A DNA stretch of 57,637 bases. It comes from an uncultured bacterium. Its GTDB lineage: Bacteria; Verrucomicrobiota; Kiritimatiellia; RFP12; UBA1067. The stretch spans positions 1-57,637 of the forward strand of contig CADCAK010000021.1 of assembly GCA_902799385.1 (NCBI GenBank), given 5' to 3'. Below are positions 43,538-53,084 of this stretch, piece after piece (within the stretch, counting starts at the first letter, position 1; each line of letters opens with the position of its first letter). A program made the translations under genes and the position numbers. The notes below the pieces were generated by a model. The model saw only the letters and a program-made list of their open reading frames with translations, was not told where the DNA came from and did no database searches.

Positions 43538-46003
43538 ATGGCGTTTCCGGTTGAGGAGACGATAAACGACATTCGCCGCGCGCTTGCGGCGAACAGGGAT
43601 GTCGTGCTGACTGCGCCTCCCGGCAGCGGTAAGACCACTTGCGTTCCTCCGGCACTTCTTGACGAGCCGTGGCTCAATGGCAGGAAGATTGTCATGCTCG
43701 AACCGCGGCGACTTGCCGCGCGCAACTGCGCGACCTATATTGCGCGCAAGCGCGGCGAAGCGGTTGGCGGCACTGTCGGTTATCAGGTGCGGCTTGAACG
43801 CAAGATTTCCGCGGCGACGCGGCTTGAGATCGTGACGGAAGGGCTGCTTGCCCAGCGCCTTCTTTCAGACCCGGAGCTTTCCGATGTCGGGCTCGTGATC
43901 TTCGACGAATTCCACGAGCGCTCGCTTCCGTGCGACACCGCGTTTGCGCTTGCGCTCGAAGTGCGTCGTGCGCTTAGGCCGGACATGCGCATTCTTGTAA
44001 TGTCCGCTACGCTCGACGCGGACGAAGTTGCCGCGCATCTCGGTGACGCCGATGTCATTCACGCCGAGGGGCGTATGTTCCCGGTAGAGACGACTTACCT
44101 TGGCGACATCTCGATGACGGCGGCAATATCGAAGGCGCTAAAGGAAACGGATGGCGACATACTTTGCTTCTTGCCGGGAGAGGGCGAGATAAGACGCGTG
44201 CAGGAGGCTGTTGGCGTTACTCGCGGAGTAGATGTCTTGCCACTTTACGGAGCGCTTCCAAAAGAGGAACAAGACAGGGTATTTGCGCCGAGCGATTTTA
44301 GAAAGGTGATTCTCGCGACTTCCATTGCGGAAACTTCGGTAACGATAGAGGGAATCTCGACCGTGATTGACTCGGGGCTTATGCGCGTGCCGCGCTTTCG
44401 CCCTACGTCAGGCATGTCTGGGCTTGTCACGCTTCCGCTTACACAAGACCGTGCAGAACAGCGCAGAGGTCGAGCGGGGCGTGTACGTGCGGGAGTTTGC
44501 TATCGTCTCTGGAGCGAAGGGGAGCAGCAGTCGCGTCCAAAGAAGATGATGCCTGAGATCCTCGATGCTGACCTTTGCTCGCTTGTCCTGACGAGCGCTG
44601 CGTGGGGTGCGCTTGGACGCGAGGATTTGCCGTGGATGACACCGCCACCCGCGTCGAACTGGGATCAGGCGGTTGGGCTTCTCAAGATGCTTGGTGCGCT
44701 TGACGGCGATGGACGGCTCACGAAGAAGGGCGTCGCGATGGCGAAACTGCCGATGCATCCACGGCTTGCGAACATGATTATTGGGAGTAGCCGTGTAGAA
44801 CATGTAGATCGTGCAGATGGGGTTGGTGTGGCTTCGCTATTGGCGGCGATTGTCGAAGAGGGGAACAGGAGCCGTGAGACTGATATTAGGAAGATTGCTG
44901 AAGAGATAAAAGAGACGCCGAACAGGCCGTTCTCGAAGAGGGTGCTTCAGTTGGCGCGAAGGTTTGAGGGGAGAAATAATTTTAACACAGAGGCACTAAG
45001 GCACAGAGGCACAGAGGGGGATGAGGGGTCGTTGCTCGCTCTTGCGTATCCTGACAGGGTGGCGAAGAATCGTGGGAATGGAACATTCCGCATGGTGTCT
45101 GGGCGCGGCGCATTTGTCGACGAAACCGATCCTCTTTCAAAGTCTCCTTACCTCGTCTGCTGCGAACTCGATGACCGTGCTGGCGATGCGAAGGTCTTTC
45201 TTGGCTGCCCCATTGACGATGACGAGATCGAAGACCTCTTTGGTGATCGCGTCATCGAGGAGCCGTATTGCGCGTGGGACAGGCAGAATGACAGGGTGAA
45301 GAGCGTCGTTCGCCGCAAGCTTGGTGAAATGACCCTTGCCGAAAAGCCTCTCTCGGCGGCCGACGCGCGCCTCTCGGTGGACGTCGATACAAGAATATCG
45401 GCGGCGCTTCTCGACGGCATCCGCCAGAAGGGAGTCGAGAATCTTCCCTGCTGGACAAAGGAGTCGCTTCAGTTGCGCGCGAGGTTGCGCTTCGTCCGCA
45501 AGTCGCTTGGCGAAAGTTGGCCTGACATGACCGACGACTTTATTCTTGCCGCTCTCCCAGGTTTCATCAGCGGGATGACAAAATGGAAGGATCTGGAGCG
45601 ACTCGACCTCTTTTCTGTCTTCGACTTTATCCTTGCGGAAGCGGGGCATGACAGGCGAGAACTCGACCGCCTCGCGCCGACACGCATGGAGGTTCCGAGC
45701 GGGAGCCGCATGTTGATCCACTACGAAGGTAACGAACCAACGTGTGAAGTGCGGCTTCAGGAATGTTTCGGGCTAATGGAGACGCCGAAGGTTGCGGGAG
45801 GGAAAGTTCCTGTTGTGATGACGCTCCTTTCGCCTGCGCATCGGCCGATCCAGATAACGAAAGACCTCGCGGGATTCTGGCGAGAAGGGTACCAACTCGT
45901 CCGCAAGGACATGCGTGGTCGCTACCCGAAGCACTACTGGCCGGAAGATCCGTTCACCGCCATTGCGACGCGTCGCACCGTCAAGCATGCTGGACAGACC
46001 TGA
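43538..46003 (+). CDS. hrpB: ATP-dependent helicase HrpB
   Basis: DEAH/RHA-type helicase. Walker A APPGSGKTT, motif II as DEFHERS, SATLDADEV, and motif VI QRRGRAGRVRAGVCYRLW. The C-terminal HrpB domain is present up to YPKHYWPEDP. The family is related to RNA helicases; its role is not firmly established. A repeat element (44978-45020) is inserted in frame after LARRFEG, adding NNFNTEALRHRGTEGDEG before LLALAYPDRVAK, the conserved motif that normally follows directly. 821 aa. Confidence 0.93.
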   Translation: MAFPVEETINDIRRALAANRDVVLTAPPGSGKTTCVPPALLDEPWLNGRKIVMLEPRRLAARNCATYIARKRGEAVGGTVGYQVRLERKISAATRLEIVTEGLLAQRLLSDPELSDVGLVIFDEFHERSLPCDTAFALALEVRRALRPDMRILVMSATLDADEVAAHLGDADVIHAEGRMFPVETTYLGDISMTAAISKALKETDGDILCFLPGEGEIRRVQEAVGVTRGVDVLPLYGALPKEEQDRVFAPSDFRKVILATSIAETSVTIEGISTVIDSGLMRVPRFRPTSGMSGLVTLPLTQDRAEQRRGRAGRVRAGVCYRLWSEGEQQSRPKKMMPEILDADLCSLVLTSAAWGALGREDLPWMTPPPASNWDQAVGLLKMLGALDGDGRLTKKGVAMAKLPMHPRLANMIIGSSRVEHVDRADGVGVASLLAAIVEEGNRSRETDIRKIAEEIKETPNRPFSKRVLQLARRFEGRNNFNTEALRHRGTEGDEGSLLALAYPDRVAKNRGNGTFRMVSGRGAFVDETDPLSKSPYLVCCELDDRAGDAKVFLGCPIDDDEIEDLFGDRVIEEPYCAWDRQNDRVKSVVRRKLGEMTLAEKPLSAADARLSVDVDTRISAALLDGIRQKGVENLPCWTKESLQLRARLRFVRKSLGESWPDMTDDFILAALPGFISGMTKWKDLERLDLFSVFDFILAEAGHDRRELDRLAPTRMEVPSGSRMLIHYEGNEPTCEVRLQECFGLMETPKVAGGKVPVVMTLLSPAHRPIQITKDLAGFWREGYQLVRKDMRGRYPKHYWPEDPFTAIATRRTVKHAGQT
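44978..45020 (-). repeat. ACACAGAGGCACTAAGGCACAG interspersed repeat inside hrpB
   Basis: Reads TTTTAACACAGAGGCACT then AAGGCACAGAGGCACAGAG. Its reverse complement matches the element at 1475-1517 inside the GH2 gene, so the same family has entered two coding regions in opposite orientations, in frame in both. Confidence 0.8.
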
Positions 46004-46078
46004 TTTGTCAAATGATCGCAGAGCCCGGATTACGGCTACAAATCGCGGTCGGGGATTTTTGGCGCTTGTGGAATATGG

Positions 46079-46084
46079 TAAAAT
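46079..46084 (+). promoter_or_regulatory. Extended -10 promoter upstream of the VWA gene
   Basis: TATGGTAAAAT ends at 46084 and an in-frame ATG follows after six bases at 46091. A further TTGACA (46145-46150) with TTTAAT (46171-46176) lies inside the leader, but the spacing of 20 is too long to be convincing. Confidence 0.6.
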
Positions 46085-46228
46085 ATTCGCATGAAGTCTG
46101 ATGTGACTGGCTTTGCAATTTCTTTACAAATGTTTTACCGTGGCTTGACAACGGCTGCGACAAAAAATGGTTTAATGTCTACCGTCTACGGCAATGGTGT
46201 CGGAGATAAAAAGAAAGGACGGCGGAAT

Positions 46229-47551
46229 ATGAAGAAAACAATTGCAAGATTCGCGTTCACCACGGTTGTGGCGGCATTTGTCGGGACGGCATCGGCGGGG
46301 GTCTCCTGCCGGGTCGAGCCCGACTATTCGGTAAGGCTCGCGGACAAAGCGGGCGAGGCGTACGTGAAGGTGACGCTCGCGGCGGACAAGGTCGCGGCGG
46401 CAAACCGTCCGTCCGTCAACCTCGCGATAGTCCTCGACAGGTCAGGCTCGATGGGCGGTGACAAAATCGTCAAGGCTCGCGAGGCGGCATGCGAGGCTAT
46501 AAGACGTCTCGACTCGAAGGATATCGTGAGCGTCGTCGTATACGACAACCGCAGCGAGGTGATTGTCCCCGCTCAGTACGTGACGGAGAAAGAGGCGATC
46601 ATCGCCCGCGTAAATTCGATCAAGCCCGGTGGGTGCACCGCGCTATTCGACGGCGTCTCGGCAGGCGCGGCGGAACTGAAAAAATTCAAGGGGAAATGCG
46701 AAATCAGCCGCGTGCTACTTCTTTCCGACGGGCAGGCCAATGTCGGTCCCTCGTCAGCCGAGGAACTCGGACGCTACGGAGCGCTCCTCATGAAGGACGG
46801 GATCGCCGTCTCCACGGTCGGGCTCGGCGTCGACTACAACGAGGACCTGATGACGCGCCTCTCGCAGAAGTCGGACGGTAACAGCTACTTCGTTGAGAAG
46901 TCGGACGACCTTCCGCGTATTTTCGCGAGCGAGCTCGGGGACGTCCTTTCCGTCGCCGCGACGAAAGTCGCGCTCAAAGTCAAGTTCGGCGTCGGCTTTA
47001 CGCCGGTCTCGCTCATCGGACGCGACGGACGCATCCTCGACGGCGTCGTGACGATCGATCTCAACCAGCTCTACGGCGGACAGGAAAAATATGTAATCGT
47101 CAAGTGCGACGCCGCGCCTGGTTCAGTAGGTTCTGCGCGCGAGATCGCGAAGGCAGAGGTCACTTATATCGACCCGAAAGACGAGAAGTCCATGATGGTG
47201 ACGGGCGTCGGCACTGTGACGTATTCGGCGGATGCCGCCGCAGTCGCGGCGAGCGTGAACAAGAGCGTCGTGCGCGAGCGTGCGCTGAACGAAAATGCGC
47301 TACGCACTGAAGAGGCGCTCAGACTTGCCGACCGCGGAGATTTCAAGGCGGCGGAAGCGCTCATTCGGAGCAACTACAGAAACTCGCAGGATGTTCAGGC
47401 CGTCATTGGACGGGATGCTGCACTTGAGGCTGACGCCGACATGCAGCTTGGCAACTCGCGCAGCATGAACAGCGCCGATTACAGCGGCAGAACGCGGAAG
47501 AAAATGAAGACCTCAAGTTTCCAGCTCTTCAACCAGCAGAAGGTGAAGTGA
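46229..47551 (+). CDS. Secreted von Willebrand factor A domain protein
   Basis: ATG 46229 gives a proper signal peptide (MKKTIARFAFTTVVAAFVGTASA) and has AAAGGA upstream. The in-frame ATG 46091 would add 46 residues with no signal-like sequence at the start. The VWA domain has a full MIDAS: DRSGSMGG, the Thr in GGCTALFDG and LLLSDGQAN. A beta-rich part and a short helical C-terminal region follow. VWA proteins bind partners through a metal ion. Directly followed by a sensor kinase and response regulator, suggesting a signalling role at the envelope. Confidence 0.88.
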   Translation: MKKTIARFAFTTVVAAFVGTASAGVSCRVEPDYSVRLADKAGEAYVKVTLAADKVAAANRPSVNLAIVLDRSGSMGGDKIVKAREAACEAIRRLDSKDIVSVVVYDNRSEVIVPAQYVTEKEAIIARVNSIKPGGCTALFDGVSAGAAELKKFKGKCEISRVLLLSDGQANVGPSSAEELGRYGALLMKDGIAVSTVGLGVDYNEDLMTRLSQKSDGNSYFVEKSDDLPRIFASELGDVLSVAATKVALKVKFGVGFTPVSLIGRDGRILDGVVTIDLNQLYGGQEKYVIVKCDAAPGSVGSAREIAKAEVTYIDPKDEKSMMVTGVGTVTYSADAAAVAASVNKSVVRERALNENALRTEEALRLADRGDFKAAEALIRSNYRNSQDVQAVIGRDAALEADADMQLGNSRSMNSADYSGRTRKKMKTSSFQLFNQQKVK

Positions 47552-47555
47552 ACCG

Positions 47556-49067
47556 ATGAAGCGCCGCTTCCACATTCCAGTCGCACTTGTACTGCTAGCG
47601 ATGCCTGCCATCGTTTTCGTGGCCGTGGTGTCTGACTGGATTGTGGGAGACATCGAGCAGCTCGCCAAGGTGGCTGAACGTGCGGACGCGAGGGTTGTCG
47701 AAAACAACGTGTTATCCGGTCTGTCTGCTTGTGTCGAACGGGCGAAGCACGCTGCCGAGACCGCTGTCGCTTCTGCCGTGGCAAATCCGACAGATGCCTC
47801 GCTCGCTGAGCTCTCGCGGCGCGAACCGTACGTCCGGAACTCGTTTAGATGGGTTCCGGGACGCGGCGTCGTCTTTCCACAGGAGCGCGGTGCGACGCAG
47901 GAGGAGCGGCGCTTCCTCGCGAGGTACGTGACGCTTTTCGACGAAGGCTTCAAGGACACAGCAAGGTCGTTTTTCACCTGGAGATCATGGTTCGAGGGAG
48001 ACCGGCTTTCGTTTGTCGGCTGGTGCAAGGCGGCGGATGGAAGTGTGGTAGGCGTGGAACTGGAGACGGTTGCTTTTCTCGCTGAGTTTCCCTCAATCCT
48101 TGCAGAAGCTGCGGACGATGGCTTTGTCCTCGAAGTGCGCGACGATGCGGGCGGAGCTCTTTTCAAGACTGGCGAGACGCCGGAGAAGAAGAATCCTGAC
48201 GCCGTTTTCGAGCTTTCGTCTGTGATGCCACACCGGTCGCTCGCCTTGTGGCGGACTCGTCCGCCAGCTACCGTCGAGGGTGTCGGCGCGCCGCTTGCTG
48301 CTGCTGCCGCAGTGGTGCTATTACTGTTGTCGCTGTCTGCTGCGGGCGCATTGATTCTTGTCCTGGACGCGCGGCGCGAGAGACGCGAATCGGAGAAGAA
48401 GACATCGTTCGTCTCCAATGTCTCGCACGAGCTGAAGACGCCACTTACGTCGATTCGTCTATGTGCGGAAATGCTTTCGGAAGGGCGTGCAAAAGACGAT
48501 GCGGCGAAGGAGCGCTATCTTGGCGTCATAACGAAGGAGTCTGAGCGACTGACACGTCTTGTCGACAATGTCCTCGACTTTGGGCGGCTTGAGCAGAACA
48601 GGCGCAAGTACGACATAGCCGATGTTGACTTGCGCGATGTCGTGCGCGAAGCGGCAGAATCGCAACGCTCGCGCGTCGAGACGGCGGGCATGGAACTTTC
48701 GGTCGAAGTCGCGGCAGAACCGGTGGTCCGCCGCGTGGACCGCGATGCCGTGAGCCAGATCGTCGTGAACCTCGTAGACAACGCGGTCAAGTACGCGGCG
48801 GAAGGGAGACGACTCGACGTGAGGGTGGATTCGCAAGGGACTGTCACAGTTGCAGACCGAGGACCCGGCGTCCCGAAACGGGACAGGGAGCGTGTGTTCG
48901 AACGGTTCTACCGGTGCGATGACTCGCTTGCGGCGAAGTCGTCAGGGAGCGGCCTTGGACTCTCCATCGCGCGGCGGCTCGCGAAGGGCATGGGCGGCAG
49001 TCTTGTCTGCTGCGAGCGCGAGGGTGGCGGGGCCGAGTTCAAACTAGAATTTGGAGGTGCACGATGA
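47556..49067 (+). CDS. Sensor histidine kinase
   Basis: Two membrane segments (residues 7-30 and about 250-272) bracket an extracytoplasmic sensor domain of about 220 residues without a recognised fold. The cytoplasmic part has HisKA with the phosphorylated His in SNVSHELKTPLTS and HATPase_c with NLVDNAVKYA, DRGPGVPKRD and SGSGLGLSIA. There is no clear HAMP. It is coupled with the next gene (four-base ATGA overlap) and probably phosphorylates that regulator. Confidence 0.95.
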   Translation: MKRRFHIPVALVLLAMPAIVFVAVVSDWIVGDIEQLAKVAERADARVVENNVLSGLSACVERAKHAAETAVASAVANPTDASLAELSRREPYVRNSFRWVPGRGVVFPQERGATQEERRFLARYVTLFDEGFKDTARSFFTWRSWFEGDRLSFVGWCKAADGSVVGVELETVAFLAEFPSILAEAADDGFVLEVRDDAGGALFKTGETPEKKNPDAVFELSSVMPHRSLALWRTRPPATVEGVGAPLAAAAAVVLLLLSLSAAGALILVLDARRERRESEKKTSFVSNVSHELKTPLTSIRLCAEMLSEGRAKDDAAKERYLGVITKESERLTRLVDNVLDFGRLEQNRRKYDIADVDLRDVVREAAESQRSRVETAGMELSVEVAAEPVVRRVDRDAVSQIVVNLVDNAVKYAAEGRRLDVRVDSQGTVTVADRGPGVPKRDRERVFERFYRCDDSLAAKSSGSGLGLSIARRLAKGMGGSLVCCEREGGGAEFKLEFGGAR

Positions 49068-49759
49068 AGCGGATACTTGTTGCCGAAGACGACGCGGACA
49101 TCCGCGAGACGCTTAAAGACCTACTTTCCGGAGAAGGTTATGCTGTAGAGACTGCGGCGGACGGCGTGGCTGCGATTGCCCAGTGGAAGGGCGCGGCTGA
49201 GCCATTTGACCTCGTTGTTCTCGATGTGATGATGCCTGGGAAGAGCGGATACGACGTTTGTCGTGAAATCCGCGCGGCGGGGAGCCGCGTCGCGGTGCTG
49301 ATGCTGTCTGCGAAAAGCGAGGAAATAGACAAGGTTGTGGGGCTGGAACTTGGCGCGGATGACTACGTTACAAAGCCGTTCGGCGTCCGTGAGCTTCTTG
49401 CACGTGTTTCGGCTGCGCTGCGCCGCGCCGGACAGTCCGTTGCGCCGGTATCGACGATTTCAGCGGACTTCGCCTTTTGTGGCGCGACGGCGAGCGTGAA
49501 GCACTATCGTCTTGAGAAGGATGGAAAGTTCGCTCCGCTCACGGAAATTGAAATGAAGCTTGCCTCGCTCTTCGCCGCGCATCCGAGCGAGGTGCTTTCA
49601 CGTGACAGGATTCTTAACGAAGTGTGGGGCGTAGACTATCTCGGCACGACACGCACCCTCGACCAGCATGTTGCGAACCTGCGCCGCAAAGTCGATGAAG
49701 TCGGCGGCGATACGACGTTCGTCCGCACTGTCCATGGCATTGGCTACAGCTATGCGTGA
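49064..49759 (+). CDS. Response regulator, OmpR/PhoB family
   Basis: Receiver domain with AEDDAD, the phospho-acceptor Asp in VVLDVMMPG (about residue 54), the Ser of MLSAK and the Lys of YVTKPF. The winged-helix DNA-binding domain ends with TLDQHVANLRRKV and RTVHGIGYSY. 231 aa, full length. It acts as the transcriptional output of the adjacent kinase. The last gene of the unit; it converges with hemW. Confidence 0.96.
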   Translation: MKRILVAEDDADIRETLKDLLSGEGYAVETAADGVAAIAQWKGAAEPFDLVVLDVMMPGKSGYDVCREIRAAGSRVAVLMLSAKSEEIDKVVGLELGADDYVTKPFGVRELLARVSAALRRAGQSVAPVSTISADFAFCGATASVKHYRLEKDGKFAPLTEIEMKLASLFAAHPSEVLSRDRILNEVWGVDYLGTTRTLDQHVANLRRKVDEVGGDTTFVRTVHGIGYSYA

Positions 49760-49786
49760 CAATTAGAAACTTAGCATGACAGGGCT

Positions 49787-50809
49787 CTATACGAGCTCTT
49801 CGAGGATTGTGTCGCAGACTTCTGTGCCGCGCTCGGTGAGTCGGTAGACTGATTCGCCGACTTTAACGAGAAGCCCCTCACTGACGAATCGGTTGAGAGT
49901 CGGTCGCCATTCAGGGAAGGGAGAGGAGTCAATTCCGTCGCGCGTTCTCAATCGGAAAAGTGTGCGCTCCTTGAGGTCTTCCGCAGGCGAGACTTCGCTT
50001 GGCTCGTAACCGCCTTTTGTTCCACGCGTGCGTTTATGACCTTCGCGCCCATAGGCGCCTTCGCCAAGACCGATGTAGTCTTCGCCGCGCCAGACCGCGA
50101 GGTTGTGGCGGCATTCGAAACCGGGGGTTGCGTAGTTGGAAATCTCGTAGCGTTCGAGGCCGATCGATTTGAGGAACCGCGCCGCAGATTTTATGCCGTC
50201 CAGAACCGTTTCGTCGTCGGGAACGCCCTTCAGTCCGCGCTCGTTCTGGAGCGAGTAGACGGAGCAGTGGCGGAGACCCCAGTTCGCGAGCGGTGCGAGA
50301 AGGGCTTCGGCGTTCCTCGTCGTCGGGTCGCCAGGGCAGCCGAGAATCAGGTCGATTCCGGCGTTGTCGAAGTGGGACTTAACGAGTGCGAAGGCGCGCG
50401 ACGCGTCGCTAGCGGTGTAGCCGCGGCCCATCGCGCGAAGAGTCGCGTCGTCGAGCGACTGGACACCCATCGAGATTCTGTTGACGCCGATTGACTTAAG
50501 TTCGTCGAGTTTCGCGGGCGAGACGTCGAGTGGGTGGAGTTCGACTGTGAATTCTGTTTTATCGTTGAGAAGGGGTGCGAGGGCGCCTTTAAGTGGCGTC
50601 AAGTCGCAGAGCGCCGGCGATCCGCCCCCAAAGTAAAGGGTGGAAAGCGTTTGAGCGCTTGCGCTTTTGGATGTTTGAGTTATGGCGTCGGCTATGCGCG
50701 CAACATAGGCGACGCGGTCTGCAGGAGACGCCCCTACTCGCGAGTAGAGCGAACAGTAGGAGCATCTGCTCCTGCAGAATGGAAAGTGGACGTAGAGGTT
50801 AGCGGCCAA
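49787..50809 (-). CDS. hemW: HemW-like radical SAM protein
   Basis: The radical SAM cluster motif CRSRCSYC is near the N terminus (after LYVHFPF), with FGGGSPALC for SAM binding, [17 protein letters not shown] and [20 protein letters not shown] of the HemW/HemN group. HemW proteins act as haem chaperones rather than coproporphyrinogen oxidases. The start is TTG at 50809, inside the last codons of metK, so translation is probably coupled. 340 aa, slightly short. Confidence 0.9.
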   Translation of the reverse strand: MAANLYVHFPFCRSRCSYCSLYSRVGASPADRVAYVARIADAITQTSKSASAQTLSTLYFGGGSPALCDLTPLKGALAPLLNDKTEFTVELHPLDVSPAKLDELKSIGVNRISMGVQSLDDATLRAMGRGYTASDASRAFALVKSHFDNAGIDLILGCPGDPTTRNAEALLAPLANWGLRHCSVYSLQNERGLKGVPDDETVLDGIKSAARFLKSIGLERYEISNYATPGFECRHNLAVWRGEDYIGLGEGAYGREGHKRTRGTKGGYEPSEVSPAEDLKERTLFRLRTRDGIDSSPFPEWRPTLNRFVSEGLLVKVGESVYRLTERGTEVCDTILEELV

Positions 50810-52070
50810 TCTTGAAGAACTTCTTCAGTGCCACGACCTTGTCGGTCTTCTCCCACGGGAACTTCGAACGGCCGAAGTGGCCGTAGGCGGCAGTGTCTTC
50901 GTACTTCCAGCCCTTGGGTGAGAGAAGCCCGAGGTCCTTGATGAGCTCGTAGGGACGGAAGTCGAACACCTTTCCCGACGCAAGCATATTCTCAAGCTGC
51001 TCGTTCGTTACGCCCTTGCTTGTGCCAAATGTCTTTACGCAGAAGCTGACGGGCTTGTCGACGCCGATTGCGTAGGCGACTTGAATCTGGCAGCGGTCGG
51101 CAAGACCGGCTGCGACGATGTTCTTCGCCGCATAGCGCGCGTAGTACGCGGCCGAGCGGTCGACCTTCGACGGGTCCTTGCCCGAGAAGGCGCCGCCACC
51201 GTGCGCGGCCATTCCGCCGTAGGTGTCGACGATGATCTTGCGACCGGTCAGCCCCGAGTCGCCCAGCGGCCCGCCGATGACGAACTTGCCGGTCGGGTTG
51301 ATGAAGAACTTTGTCTTTGGCGAGAGAAGGCCGGTCTTCGAGAGGTAGTCCTTGGCAAGCTTCTTGATCTCTTCGTAGTGCGCCTTTGTCGCACCCGCCT
51401 CGGTAGTCTGGTGGGAGATGACTACGGTGTCGATTGCAACGGGACGGCCGTTTTCGTAGACGATTGAAATCTGACTCTTCGCGTCGGGGCGAAGCCAAGA
51501 ATACTTCTCGTCCGTCTTGCGGAGCTTCGCGAACATCTTGAGTAGCTCGTGCGAATAGACAATCGCGGCCGGCATGAGCGACTTCGTTTCGTTCGTCGCA
51601 TAGCCGAACATCATGCCCTGGTCGCCTGCGCCCTGCTTCTTCCTGGACTTTCGGTTTACGCCCTGTGCGATGTCAGGGGACTGTGCGTGGAGGTATGACA
51701 TCATGCTGAAGCTGTTCCAGCAGAATTGCTCGTCGGGACGGTCGTAGCCGATTCGCTTTATGACAGTCTTCGCAATCGCCTTTGCATCCAGCGAGAATCC
51801 GCCCTTGAGCAGTTTAGTCGGATCCTTTAGGCTGAATTTTGCAAAGCCCCTGTACTGGACTTCGCCCATTAGGACGACCATGTTGGGCCCTACCATTGTC
51901 TCGCAGGCGACATGGGCATTTGGATCATGCTTCAGGCACGCGTCGAGGATTGCATCGGAGATTTGGTCTGCCACTTTGTCGGGATGTCCTTCCGAAACGG
52001 ACTCAGACGTAAAAACGTGGCGATGGTTCTTCCACGCCGAGCACCATGCCCGGACGTCACAGACTGAAAT
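50799..52070 (-). CDS. metK: S-adenosylmethionine synthetase
   Basis: Makes SAM from methionine and [23 protein letters not shown] at the N terminus, the P-loop-like [12 protein letters not shown], and [23 protein letters not shown] are all clear. The end coincides with the hemW start. The start codon is the problem. From the -10 box (52081-52086) to the conserved HVFTSE there is no in-frame ATG, GTG, TTG or CTG. The frame stays open far upstream (to 52301) but runs antisense to the sod gene. I give ATT 52070 as a placeholder. ATG 52047 is one frame off and would fit if one base near 52019 were extra. Confidence 0.9.
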   Translation of the reverse strand: MSVCDVRAWCSAWKNHRHVFTSESVSEGHPDKVADQISDAILDACLKHDPNAHVACETMVGPNMVVLMGEVQYRGFAKFSLKDPTKLLKGGFSLDAKAIAKTVIKRIGYDRPDEQFCWNSFSMMSYLHAQSPDIAQGVNRKSRKKQGAGDQGMMFGYATNETKSLMPAAIVYSHELLKMFAKLRKTDEKYSWLRPDAKSQISIVYENGRPVAIDTVVISHQTTEAGATKAHYEEIKKLAKDYLSKTGLLSPKTKFFINPTGKFVIGGPLGDSGLTGRKIIVDTYGGMAAHGGGAFSGKDPSKVDRSAAYYARYAAKNIVAAGLADRCQIQVAYAIGVDKPVSFCVKTFGTSKGVTNEQLENMLASGKVFDFRPYELIKDLGLLSPKGWKYEDTAAYGHFGRSKFPWEKTDKVVALKKFFKIGR

Positions 52071-52080
52071 GATGGCGCAT

Positions 52081-52086
52081 ATTATA
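52081..52086 (-). promoter_or_regulatory. Extended -10 promoter of metK-hemW
   Basis: On the - strand the sequence is TATGGTATAAT. Transcription would start near 52074. It faces the sod promoter about 100 bp away (divergent). The spacer region upstream contains GTCAAT but no clear TTGACA. Confidence 0.7.
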
Positions 52087-52162
52087 CCATAATTGACGGC
52101 GCGCGGTTCGTCACGATTCGCTTCGCCACGATGTATGGCGTTGTGACGAATTACGCGTGATA

Positions 52163-52192
52163 TTGACTTTGCTTTTGTCCGTATGGTAAAAT
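52163..52192 (+). promoter_or_regulatory. Extended -10 promoter of the superoxide dismutase gene
   Basis: TTGACT at 52163-52168, an 18-bp spacer and TATGGTAAAAT ending at 52192. The predicted start site is near 52199, only about eight bases before ATG 52207. Confidence 0.75.
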
Positions 52193-52206
52193 GCCCTCCA
52201 TCATAG

Positions 52207-52905
52207 ATGAGTACCGTGAACACAAGAAGACAGTTTGTTGCCGGTGCGGCGTGTGCCGCGCTGGCCTTGCATAGTCGAACACTGAAAGGAGAATCCGCCA
52301 TGAAAGAAATGACGCTTGCACCGCTTCCCTACGCCGACGACGCGCTCGCGCCCGTCATATCCGCGAAGACCATCTCGTTCCACTACGGCAAGCACCATGC
52401 TGGCTACGTGAAGACGCTGAACGGCCTTGTCGTGGGGAAAGAAATCTATGAGGGGCGTTCGCTGGAGTCGATCACATGCTCTTCTTACGACTTGAATGAC
52501 ACCGCCATCTTCAACAACGCGGCACAGATCTGGAACCACGACTTCTACTGGCGGTCGCTCGCGCCTGCCGGGAAGGGCGGCGAGCCGTCTGCGGAACTTC
52601 TCTCGGCGATCAACGCGTCCTTCGGCTCGCTCGACGCTTGCAAGGCCGCGCTCGCCGACGCGGCAGTGAAGCGCTTTGGAAGCGGCTGGGCGTGGCTTCT
52701 TAAGAAGGACGGCAAGCTTGTCGTGGAATCGACGTCCAACGCCGACACGCCGTGCGGCAAGCCCTTTGTAACGCCACTACTTGTAATCGACGTCTGGGAG
52801 CACGCCTACTATCTCGACTGGCAGAACCAACGTGCAGCATACGTCAAGGCGGTTGTCGATGGTCATCTTGATTGGTTGTCCGCGACTCGGCGATTTGGCG
52901 GCTAA
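52207..52905 (+). CDS. Superoxide dismutase, Fe type, with possible Tat-signal extension
   Basis: Dismutates superoxide. Metal ligands: His in [10 protein letters not shown], His in IWNHDFYW, and Asp and His in [17 protein letters not shown] with Gln is typical of iron enzymes. There are two credible starts. ATG 52207 has a leader of about eight bases and gives a twin-arginine-like signal ([19 protein letters not shown]). ATG 52300 has a perfect AAGGAG eight bases upstream and gives the usual cytoplasmic 201-aa enzyme. The upstream start is annotated; both products may be made. Confidence 0.93.
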   Translation: MSTVNTRRQFVAGAACAALALHSRTLKGESAMKEMTLAPLPYADDALAPVISAKTISFHYGKHHAGYVKTLNGLVVGKEIYEGRSLESITCSSYDLNDTAIFNNAAQIWNHDFYWRSLAPAGKGGEPSAELLSAINASFGSLDACKAALADAAVKRFGSGWAWLLKKDGKLVVESTSNADTPCGKPFVTPLLVIDVWEHAYYLDWQNQRAAYVKAVVDGHLDWLSATRRFGG

Positions 52906-52967
52906 GGAGTGTGAAACCGTTGGGATTGTTTCTGGGAGACGGTGATGTCCTGTCGCTTGACGGCCGT

Positions 52968-52996
52968 TTGACCAGTTTTAAATCAAATGGTATAAT
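52968..52996 (+). promoter_or_regulatory. Extended -10 promoter of the tRNA-Arg unit
   Basis: TTGACC at 52968-52973, a 17-bp spacer and AATGGTATAAT ending at 52996. The transcript would begin about 80 nt before the mature tRNA. Confidence 0.75.
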
Positions 52997-53084
52997 ATTG
53001 GCGTTTTGTGCGTGTGATTGGAGTGAAGTTCAAAAAGAATTACACAAAAATTACACAACATGACGAAAAACCTAAAGAAAACGC

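Noticed and set aside
46145..46176. Second sigma-70 promoter (TTGACA...TTTAAT) in the VWA leader
   Set aside because: Spacing of 20 bp is too long, and a better extended -10 lies at 46079-46084.
46091..46228. Use of ATG 46091 as the start of the VWA protein
   Set aside because: It would place 46 non-signal residues before a perfect signal peptide. ATG 46229 with AAAGGA is preferred, although the leaderless geometry at 46091 is listed as a finding.
52016..52080. SAM riboswitch in front of metK
   Set aside because: The leader is only about 55 nt and shows no recognisable SAM-I, SAM-II or SAM/SAH core.
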